Source: Lysobacteraceae bacterium (GTDB taxonomy: Bacteria > Pseudomonadota > Gammaproteobacteria > Xanthomonadales > Wenzhouxiangellaceae). From it: a stretch of 5,229 nt of DNA. Under the pieces are notes generated by a model. The model ran no database searches. It had not been told where the DNA came from and saw only the letters and a list, made by a program, of their open reading frames with translations. Position numbers and translations under genes: made by a program. Each line of letters opens with the position of its first letter. Positions within the stretch are counted from its first letter, which is position 1. Location: contig JAIVHD010000335.1 in NCBI GenBank assembly GCA_020201235.1, positions 1-5,229 of the forward strand, given 5' to 3'. Positions 1-4,690 of the stretch are shown here, in pieces.

Positions 1-494
1 GGATTATCTACAGCGGCAAGGTGTTTACGTCCTTCCATATGATCCGGGCCATGGCGCTAGGCGCTGATATCTGCAACAGTGCGCGCGCGATGATGTTTGC
101 GCTGGGCTGCATCCAGGCGCTGCGTTGCAATACCAACCTGTGTCCGACCGGCATCACCACACAGAATCCGGCGCTGGTCAAAGGCCTGCACGTGCCGAGC
201 AAGACCGAGCGCGTCTATCACTACCACCGCGCATCGATTCACGCATTGCTCGAAATGCTGTCGGCCATGGGGCTGAAAAGCCCGGCCGAGGTGCGGCCCC
301 ATCACGTCTACCGGCGCATCGATGACCTGCACGTACGCAACCTGGACGAAATCTATGAATTCCTGGCTGCCGGCGACTTGCTCAAACACGACCTGTCGAA
401 CAACCACCTTGGCCGCGGCTGGAACGACGCCTCGGCCGAAAGCTGGACTTTACGAGCCGAAAGCGGCGAAGCCGTGACCGGCGAGGAGGATTGA
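1..494 (+). CDS. FMN-binding glutamate synthase family protein, C-terminal fragment
   Basis: This is the C-terminal 163 residues of a protein whose start lies left of the window; the reading frame is open from base 3. The fragment shows the end of the glutamate synthase domain (Pfam Glu_synthase), which binds FMN and an iron-sulfur cluster. It begins YSGKVFTSFHMIRAMALGAD, and its cysteines at fragment residues 36, 42 and 47 have the C-x5-C-x4-C spacing of the glutamate synthase [3Fe-4S] site, followed by CPTGITTQ. After the domain only about 105 residues remain, with no GXGXG beta-helix. It is therefore not a full-size GltB but the stand-alone synthase-domain family of roughly 500-550 residues, like B. 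subtilis YerD. The family name is secure, but the in vivo reaction is not, because many stand-alone members have no demonstrated substrate. The stop codon is 5 bases before the next ATG, so it is probably co-transcribed with the DUF1295 gene. Confidence 0.93.
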   Translation, partial: IIYSGKVFTSFHMIRAMALGADICNSARAMMFALGCIQALRCNTNLCPTGITTQNPALVKGLHVPSKTERVYHYHRASIHALLEMLSAMGLKSPAEVRPHHVYRRIDDLHVRNLDEIYEFLAAGDLLKHDLSNNHLGRGWNDASAESWTLRAESGEAVTGEED

Positions 495-499
495 TTCCG

Positions 500-1273
500 A
501 TGTTGTTGCCTGCTCTGGCGCTGTGCGTCGCGGTCATGATTGCTATCTGGTTCTGGCAGCGCCAATCAAAGCGTGCCGACTGGGTCGATTTCGCATGGTC
601 AGCGCTGATCGGCCTGCTGGCGCTGCTGTACGCGCTGACTGGCGACGGCAGCGTCGAAAAGCGCATTCTGGTCGTGCTGGTCACTGGAACCTGGTCGTTG
701 CGGCTGGCACGCCACCTATGGGTGCGGCTGAGCGGGCACGATCACGAGGACGGACGCTACCGGTCGATGCGCGAACACTGGAGCGACAAGACCAATTTTT
801 GGCTGTTCTGGTTCTTTCTGGTCCAGGCGCTGGTTGCCTGGCTGTTTTCGCTGCCGGCCTGGGCCGTGGCCAACGACCCGTCCAGCGCGCTCAGCGGCTG
901 GGTCATCGCCGGCGTCGCAATCTGGCTGATTTCACTGCTGGGCGAATCGCTGGCCGACCAGCAGTTGGCGCGCTTTCGGGCCAATCCGGCCAGTCGCGGC
1001 ACGGTCTGCAACATCGGCCTGTGGCGCTATTCCAGGCACCCGAACTATTTCTTCGAATGGCTGCACTGGTTTGCCTATCCGCTGCTCGCCGCTGGCGCAC
1101 CGCAGCAGTGGATCACCTGGCTCGGCCCGGTCGTGATGCTGCTGTTCCTGTACCGGGTCAGTGGCATCCCGTACACCGAAAAGCAATCGTTGAAATCACG
1201 CGGAGAGGCCTATCGCCATTACCAGCGCACGACGTCCGCATTCATCCCGCTGCCGCCGCAAAAAAAAGACTGA
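500..1273 (+). CDS. DUF1295 membrane protein (steroid 5-alpha-reductase-like)
   Basis: This is a 257-residue integral membrane protein of the DUF1295 family, which belongs to the steroid 5-alpha-reductase / isoprenylcysteine methyltransferase-like fold. Hydrophobic segments lie at about residues 2-19, 32-47, 56-69, 99-122, 133-149, 185-199 and 206-221. The family signature GLWRYSRHPNYFFEW (about 173-187) is intact, preceded by ESLADQQLARFR (149-160) and followed by the C-terminal SRGEAYRHYQRTTSAFIPLP. I chose the ATG at 500 because GAGGAGG at 483-489 sits about 10 bases upstream. An in-frame TTG at 491 overlaps the previous stop but would leave no room for a ribosome binding site. Related enzymes reduce C=C bonds of lipids with NADPH, but no substrate is established for bacterial DUF1295 proteins. 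The pairing with an FMN protein upstream could mean a shared redox role, which is only a guess. The coding end contains a run of eight A. Confidence 0.93.
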   Translation: MLLPALALCVAVMIAIWFWQRQSKRADWVDFAWSALIGLLALLYALTGDGSVEKRILVVLVTGTWSLRLARHLWVRLSGHDHEDGRYRSMREHWSDKTNFWLFWFFLVQALVAWLFSLPAWAVANDPSSALSGWVIAGVAIWLISLLGESLADQQLARFRANPASRGTVCNIGLWRYSRHPNYFFEWLHWFAYPLLAAGAPQQWITWLGPVVMLLFLYRVSGIPYTEKQSLKSRGEAYRHYQRTTSAFIPLPPQKKD

Positions 1274-1309
1274 CGATCAGAGTTTCCGTGAACACGGTAT
1301 ACGGTCAAA

Positions 1310-1339
1310 GCCAATCGAGATTTCGAGGCCGGGATTGGC
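1310..1339. repeat. Inverted repeat, 7-bp arms
   Basis: GCCAATC (1310-1316) and GATTGGC (1333-1339) form perfect arms around a 16-base loop. There is no following T run, so it is not a normal intrinsic terminator. It lies about 30 bases upstream of the candidate -35 element, where an operator could sit. Function is unknown. Confidence 0.3.
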
Positions 1340-1369
1340 GGCGTTCGACCCGCCCGGTACGCCACCCGG

Positions 1370-1398
1370 TTCAAACTTTGTGTCAGGCGCGCTATGCT
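1370..1398 (+). promoter_or_regulatory. Candidate sigma-70 promoter for the dioxygenase gene
   Basis: A -35-like TTCAAA (1370-1375) is separated by 17 bases from a -10-like TATGCT (1393-1398). Each matches the consensus at 4 of 6 positions. Transcription would start near 1405, giving a leader of about 160 bases before the ATG at 1567. It is the best promoter-like pair in the gap, but was found by eye only. Confidence 0.45.
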
Positions 1399-1566
1399 AG
1401 CGAGGCGATTTAAAAAAATGACGGGAAGTCCGGCCCAATCCGGTTTTTCCACAGTAGATTAGCGTTAAATCCGACAGACTCTTGGCACCCGCTTTCAACC
1501 GGCGGACTCGCTTTTGATCTGGCCGGATTGCGAGCACCAACCACCTCATTCGGGAGTCAGTAGAGC

Positions 1567-2829
1567 ATGCCTCAGGGCACGGCCAATCAGAAGATCACAG
1601 TCGATCAGCTCGAGCGGGCAGCGGCCAACTGCGACGACCAGACACGGATCGGGCTGGCCGCGCAGGTCCTCGCGAGGGCACCGGTGGGCAGTGAGGTCTG
1701 CCAACGCGCATTGACCATGTTGCGCGAGGCCGCCCGGGGCACGCTGGCCGGCGCGGCACAATGGATTCTCGGATGTTTTTATCTGCAGCATCTTTTTCTC
1801 CCAGACAGCCCCGATCGGGCGCTCGGCTATGGCCCGGCGTTCTATTCGCTGGGTCTTCGATTTGCCCACGGCGCCGGGGTGGATACCGATCGGGCATTTG
1901 GCCACGCACTGCTTTTCTGGGCAGACCGATGTGGCGTGGCCGATGCGCGCGCAGCAGCCGACACGCTGCAACCGTCGGGAGCCATGAGCCAAGCTGCAAG
2001 CAAGTGGTTTTCGGTGCTTCAACGCGTTGATTCCGAAGTCCAGCCGCTGCGGGATCAGCAAGTCTCTCCCGGCAATTCAATTGCGCACTCCAGGCTTGAC
2101 ATTCTCGATCAGATCGAGCGCCATTTCGCCGATCTCGGACATCCTGCCCTGAGCTTCCAGGGCGGGCGCCTTGTTGCGACCGGGAAATCGGATACGCCGT
2201 ATCGGGCTCGGCCCAAACCAATGCAGTGGATTGATTCGCAGCCGCGCGTGGCGCGGATCCGCGATTTTATTACGCGCGAGGAACGCACCCAGATCATATC
2301 CATGGTTTCCGGCGCGCTGGTACCACCTGAACACTACACGGGCGGCGCGGCGAACAGTACGGAAAACGTTTTCTTCAACGGCACCGGCATGTACTTCAGC
2401 GCGTTGACCGCCGATGTCATGGTGCGCGCCATCGAATACCGCATTGCGCAGACGACCGGCCTGGACATGCGGGGTTTCGAGCCCAGCTCGATCATCGGCT
2501 ACGCGCCCGGTCAGGAATATCAGCCCCATGTCGATTATTTTAATGAGCAGGAGCTTGCCACGAGCGCGAAGTCTCCGATCAGCATTAAAGGACAGCGCAT
2601 CGTCACTTTCCTGATCTGCCTTGAGGCACCGGAATCCGGCGGCGAAACGCTTTATCCGAAAGCGGACCTGAAAGTCGCCCATGCCCGGGACGATGCGATG
2701 CTGCACTACAACACCCTGCCCGACGGCCAGCCCGACGAGATGTCTCTGCACCATGGCCTGCCGATCGAGCGGGGCAGAAAATTGATTTTGCGCACCGCGA
2801 TCCGGGCGTTCATGCCAGCCACCACTTGA
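1567..2829 (+). CDS. Sel1-repeat / prolyl 4-hydroxylase-like 2OG-Fe(II) oxygenase
   Basis: This 420-residue protein has two parts. The N-terminal half carries a clear Sel1-like helical repeat at about residues 91-134 (AFYSLGLRFAHGAGVDTDRA, then ALLFWAD and a short alpha segment), with a degenerate copy before it (about 52-88). Such repeats usually bind protein partners. The C-terminal half (about 227-416) is a prolyl-4-hydroxylase-type double-stranded beta-helix. The iron ligands are H321 and D323 (in YQPHVDYF) and H395 (in SLHHGLP), and K405 (in RGRK) is the expected 2-oxoglutarate carboxylate binder. SGGETLYP (357-364) is another family hallmark. By family it should couple 2-oxoglutarate decarboxylation to hydroxylation of a protein side chain, probably proline, but the substrate is unknown. 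There is no signal peptide, so it is cytoplasmic. The ATG at 1567 has GGGAG at 1552-1556, 10 bases upstream. It appears to be a single-gene unit. Confidence 0.93.
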   Translation: MPQGTANQKITVDQLERAAANCDDQTRIGLAAQVLARAPVGSEVCQRALTMLREAARGTLAGAAQWILGCFYLQHLFLPDSPDRALGYGPAFYSLGLRFAHGAGVDTDRAFGHALLFWADRCGVADARAAADTLQPSGAMSQAASKWFSVLQRVDSEVQPLRDQQVSPGNSIAHSRLDILDQIERHFADLGHPALSFQGGRLVATGKSDTPYRARPKPMQWIDSQPRVARIRDFITREERTQIISMVSGALVPPEHYTGGAANSTENVFFNGTGMYFSALTADVMVRAIEYRIAQTTGLDMRGFEPSSIIGYAPGQEYQPHVDYFNEQELATSAKSPISIKGQRIVTFLICLEAPESGGETLYPKADLKVAHARDDAMLHYNTLPDGQPDEMSLHHGLPIERGRKLILRTAIRAFMPATT

Positions 2830-2831
2830 CC

Positions 2832-2845
2832 CGTGCCGCGGCACC
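2832..2845. repeat. Palindrome just after the dioxygenase stop codon
   Basis: GTGCCGCGGCAC (2833-2844) is a perfect 12-base palindrome starting 3 bases after the TGA. As RNA it could fold into a 4-bp stem with a CGCG loop. There is no T run after it, so it is at most a weak or Rho-assisted 3' end. The rest of 2845-3006 shows nothing I can name. Confidence 0.3.
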
Positions 2846-3006
2846 GTAGCCAAACAACGCGTCAAACCCGGCCCCGGCCAAAGTCCAAGCGGCGATCAGC
2901 TTCCACCCGGCACGCCAGTCAACCTTGTCGGTCATGCATGAATCTCATAAAAATTCCGATTCCACAACAACGGCTGCGCGAGGGATGACCCACCTGGCGC
3001 TCGAAT

Positions 3007-3189
3007 CTACCCACCGCCTGGCCAGTAACGTACGTCGGGAAGGCCCTCGAAATCGGCACCCAGGGTCCAGACCTTGGCGCGGGCGCGCTTGGCTGTGGCA
3101 TAGATGACGCTGTCGGCCCGCGGCAGCTTGTGCCGCAGGCCCAGCTCGGCCGCCTGAATCGCCAACCCGGCATCGAGCTCGACGACCAT
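3007..3189 (-). pseudogene. Truncated VapC-like PIN-domain toxin, C-terminal remnant
   Basis: On the - strand, 60 codons from the ATG at 3189 to the TAG at 3007 encode the C-terminal third of a PIN-domain ribonuclease of VapC type. It reads VVELDAGLAIQAAELG, then LPRADSVIYATAKRARAKVW, then TLGADFEGLPDVRYWP. The aspartates in RADS and GADF match the last acidic active-site positions of PIN domains. The N-terminal part with the first catalytic Asp (normally in a VDTN/VDSS motif) is missing. Upstream, the same frame continues to a TTG at 3246 and is closed by a TGA at 3250-3252, inside chaC. No antitoxin gene is attached. It is best read as the decayed 3' end of a lost vapBC locus. The sequence differs clearly from the complete VapC at 3787-4221, so it is not a recent duplicate. 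Expression as a functional 60-residue protein is unlikely. Confidence 0.75.
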
Positions 3190-3202
3190 GGCCTCGCTCC
3201 CG

Positions 3203-3231
3203 TTGACAATCGCATGCCCGTGCACCACATT
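3203..3231 (+). promoter_or_regulatory. Candidate chaC promoter (leaderless start)
   Basis: A perfect -35 hexamer TTGACA (3203-3208) is followed after 17 bases by a weak -10-like CACATT (3226-3231, 3 of 6). Transcription would begin at about 3238-3239, on the chaC ATG itself. No Shine-Dalgarno sequence precedes that ATG, which fits a leaderless mRNA. The element lies largely just upstream (in the - strand sense) of the PIN remnant's conserved part. Confidence 0.35.
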
Positions 3232-3238
3232 CAAGTTC

Positions 3239-3859
3239 ATGGCCAACGCTCACGACACTTCCGCCGATGCCCCCGCCACCGACTGGGTGTTCGGCTACGG
3301 CTCGCTGATCTATAAGGTCGACTTTCCATACCGCCGCCGCGAGGTGGCGAGCATCAGCGGCTGGAAGCGGCGGTTCTGGCAGGGCTCGCACGACCATCGC
3401 GGCACGCCCGAGGCGCCGGGCCGGGTGGTGACGCTGCTGCCCGCGCCGGGCAATGTCTGCCGTGGCATGGCCTATGAAGTCGACCACGCCGTGTTCGAGC
3501 ACCTGGACCACCGCGAAAAGAACGGTTACCAGCGCCACCGGGTGGAAATCGAGCTGCTCGACGCCGCCGGCACCGTCAACGGCACGCTTTATGTGGCCGG
3601 CACCGACAACCCGGCCTTCCTCGGCCCGGCCGATCCGGAGGCAATCGTCGAACATATCCTGAGCGCCCACGGGCCCAGCGGCAGCAACCGCGATTACCTG
3701 CTGCAACTTGACCAGGCGCTGCGCGAAATCGGCGAAGAAGATGCGCACGTGGCCGAGCTGGCCGAGCGCGTTTCTGCGCAGCAACATTACTCCACGCACG
3801 GATTGACCACGCGCAAGGCCGGGAAGGCGGAAAAGTCCCGGTCGGCCGACCAGAGTTGA
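3239..3859 (+). CDS. chaC: Gamma-glutamylcyclotransferase, ChaC family
   Basis: This 206-residue cytoplasmic enzyme belongs to the ChaC family, whose members split glutathione into 5-oxoproline and Cys-Gly. The substrate-binding motif VFGYGSLIY is at residues 17-25, and GWKRRFWQGSHDHRG (41-55) is the usual second block. The catalytic glutamate is E93 in LDHREKNGY (89-97). GTLYVA, then a segment ending in ILSAHGPSGSNRDYLLQL, completes the domain, and NRDYL is also typical. The ATG at 3239 puts the YGSL motif near the N-terminus, as in relatives. An in-frame ATG at 3188 would add 17 residues encoded by the antisense of the PIN remnant, so I reject it. Neither start has a clear ribosome binding site. 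Roughly the last 24 residues (183-206, TTRKAGKAEKSRSADQS region) are encoded opposite the 3' end of vapC. They look like an acquired low-complexity tail rather than part of the family fold. Nitrogen or redox regulation is not visible. Confidence 0.92.
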   Translation: MANAHDTSADAPATDWVFGYGSLIYKVDFPYRRREVASISGWKRRFWQGSHDHRGTPEAPGRVVTLLPAPGNVCRGMAYEVDHAVFEHLDHREKNGYQRHRVEIELLDAAGTVNGTLYVAGTDNPAFLGPADPEAIVEHILSAHGPSGSNRDYLLQLDQALREIGEEDAHVAELAERVSAQQHYSTHGLTTRKAGKAEKSRSADQS

Positions 3860-4221
3860 TTGATGCCGTGTTGCAGGCAGATGGCGGCAATTCTTGCATC
3901 GTGAACCCTTGGCCCGACAATTTTTGCATCCCGGATCAAACGTCCGAGGGTCGGCCAGTGATGCATCGTTTCTCCAATCAGCTGCAGCCCCGGTGATTCC
4001 ATCCACGCATCGACTTGACCCAGCGCCGCGGCAAGCGGGGTGGGCGGATCGAATACGCGCGGGTGAGTGACGACGGATTGAAATTCGTGCAGACACGGCC
4101 AGGGAATCGCCCACGCACCGGGACCGGTTGCAAGCATCTCGATGCACTTGCAGGCTATCGTGTGAAACGGGCTGTCTTCCCGGTGGGCGTAGACGAGGAT
4201 GTTGGTATCAACGGCAATCAT
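3787..4221 (-). CDS. vapC: VapC-type PIN-domain toxin ribonuclease
   Basis: This 144-residue PIN-domain endoribonuclease is the toxin of a type II toxin-antitoxin pair. VapC proteins need Mg2+ or Mn2+ and cut specific RNAs, often tRNA or rRNA. All expected acidic residues are present: D5 in MIAVDTNILVYAHRED, E46 in LHEF, D108 in VHDARIAA, and D127/D129 in SADRDFSAFP. The start at 4221 gives the canonical N-terminus. The frame is open for 20 codons further upstream, but those lie in the antitoxin-toxin junction and overlap the vapB end. It begins 16 bases after the vapB stop with only a weak ribosome binding site (a GGAG about 21 bases before the ATG), which suggests translational coupling to vapB. 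Its 3' end overlaps chaC, which converges on it from the other strand, by 73 bases. The toxin looks intact, but its RNA target cannot be told from sequence. Confidence 0.92.
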   Translation of the reverse strand: MIAVDTNILVYAHREDSPFHTIACKCIEMLATGPGAWAIPWPCLHEFQSVVTHPRVFDPPTPLAAALGQVDAWMESPGLQLIGETMHHWPTLGRLIRDAKIVGPRVHDARIAAICLQHGINQLWSADRDFSAFPALRVVNPCVE

Positions 4222-4237
4222 CAAAACCAGCCAAGAC

Positions 4238-4474
4238 TCAGTCTCCGTAGGAAAGCTCACGAAGCCGGTCCCAGCCAACACCCGGCTGGTCGGCGCGCAA
4301 GCCGTTGCCCTGAAAACTGGCGCGCCGCAACTTGAATGGCAACGGAGATTCCGCGACCGCCAGTTCCCGCCTCAGCCCGCGCTCGATCAACGCCTTGACG
4401 GTCGTGCCTTCGCGCCGCGCCAGTGCTCTCGCTGCGTCCAGCACGGGATCCGGAATTTCAACCGTGGTCTTCAT
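4238..4474 (-). CDS. vapB: VapB-family antitoxin
   Basis: This 78-residue antitoxin gene lies directly upstream of vapC. The N-terminal strand MKTTVEIP (1-8) followed by two helices (about 9-22 and 24-39, with ARREGTTVKALIERGLRREL) is the ribbon-helix-helix-like DNA-binding part of the VapB antitoxin family (DUF2191). The C-terminal tail contains PFKLRRASFQGNGL (46-59) and ends WDRLRELSYGD. Such tails usually wrap the PIN toxin and block its active site. The ATG at 4474 is chosen because all homologous sequence starts there; the longer frame to 4615 runs through AT-rich promoter DNA and a terminator-like hairpin. No strong ribosome binding site is visible. Like other VapB proteins it probably represses its own promoter, and an AT-rich region with an inverted repeat sits immediately upstream. 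Confidence 0.92.
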   Translation of the reverse strand: MKTTVEIPDPVLDAARALARREGTTVKALIERGLRRELAVAESPLPFKLRRASFQGNGLRADQPGVGWDRLRELSYGD

Positions 4475-4483
4475 ATGGGTAAC

Positions 4484-4516
4484 CGTATTGAATAATATGG
4501 GAGTATATATCATACG
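4484..4516 (-). promoter_or_regulatory. AT-rich vapBC promoter/operator region
   Basis: This stretch just upstream of vapB is far more AT-rich than its surroundings. CGTAT (4484-4488) and ATACG (4512-4516) form inverted arms centred at 4500, with imperfect symmetry inside. On the - strand it contains -10-like hexamers TATGAT (4509-4514) and TATTAT nearer the gene, but no good -35. It is the natural place for the vapBC promoter and for autoregulatory VapB binding. The exact start and operator are inferred. Confidence 0.45.
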
Positions 4517-4602
4517 TCCTACTGCCTGAGTTGATATTGGTTTCAGATTCGACTGGAGCGCCTGAAGCCGCTTCCAATTTTTTGCCGACTCTTGACCGAT
4601 CA

Positions 4603-4634
4603 CCCCGCCCGGCACTGGCCCGGCAGGGTTTTTT
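4603..4634 (+). terminator. Intrinsic terminator, + strand, apparently orphaned
   Basis: A GC-rich hairpin (4603-4628) with an 11-position stem, two internal mismatches and an ACTG loop is followed by six T (4629-4634). It points along the + strand. The nearest + strand gene upstream is chaC, ending at 3859, with the oppositely oriented vapBC pair between. It may be the original chaC terminator, and it shields the DUF2339 gene downstream. Confidence 0.6.
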
Positions 4635-4655
4635 ATGTCCGGCGGAATGAGCGGG

Positions 4656-4661
4656 TAGACT
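4656..4661 (+). promoter_or_regulatory. Possible -10 element of the DUF2339 gene
   Basis: TAGACT (4656-4661), in the context GGTAGACTAGCC, resembles a -10 hexamer. The sequence 17 bases upstream (TTATGT) is a poor -35. The position, after the terminator and 30 bases before the start codon, is right for a short leader with the ribosome binding site at 4681-4684. The motif TAnnCTAGC also occurs at the 1393 promoter. Confidence 0.25.
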
Positions 4662-4690
4662 AGCCGGAATCAAGCGGATTGGAGACCGGT

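Larger units (their letters stand above)
1274..1566. other. Intergenic region and leader of the dioxygenase gene
   Basis: This gap of about 290 bases has no gene I can support. It holds a 7-bp inverted repeat (1310-1339), a sigma-70-like promoter (1370-1398) and a leader of roughly 160 bases before the ATG at 1567. I see no U-tracted terminator for the DUF1295 gene. The one long overlapping reading frame here, running in from 523, is a shadow of the DUF1295 gene. A 14-codon frame from the ATG at 1418 to the TAG at 1460-1462 exists in the leader but has no well-spaced ribosome binding site. Confidence 0.6.

Noticed and set aside
1286..1297. CCGTG-AA-CACGG hairpin after the DUF1295 gene as a terminator
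   Set aside because: The stem is short and no T run follows.
523..1413. 296-codon + strand open frame overlapping the DUF1295 gene
   Set aside because: Out-of-frame shadow; the DUF1295 frame has clear family motifs and this one is Arg/Ala-rich without any.
2810..2935. A 41-codon - strand frame (MTDKVDWRAGWK...) overlapping the 3' end of the dioxygenase gene
   Set aside because: No good ribosome binding site, no recognised family, and it overlaps conserved coding sequence. It has a mildly hydrophobic middle, so a small membrane peptide cannot be fully excluded.
3188..3238. Upstream ATG as the chaC start
   Set aside because: It adds 17 residues with no family similarity, encoded opposite the PIN remnant; the ATG at 3239 fits the ChaC N-terminus.
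2945..4147. 400-codon - strand open frame spanning chaC
   Set aside because: It is the shadow of chaC and vapC in a GC-rich region; the translation is low-complexity Arg/Ala/Gly with no domain.
4545..4575. GATTCGACT resembling a tRNA T-loop or integration-site remnant
   Set aside because: The flanking bases do not form a T-stem and no cloverleaf can be drawn.
4475..4615. Longer N-terminus of vapB
   Set aside because: The extension runs through the AT-rich promoter and the terminator hairpin and has no VapB similarity.
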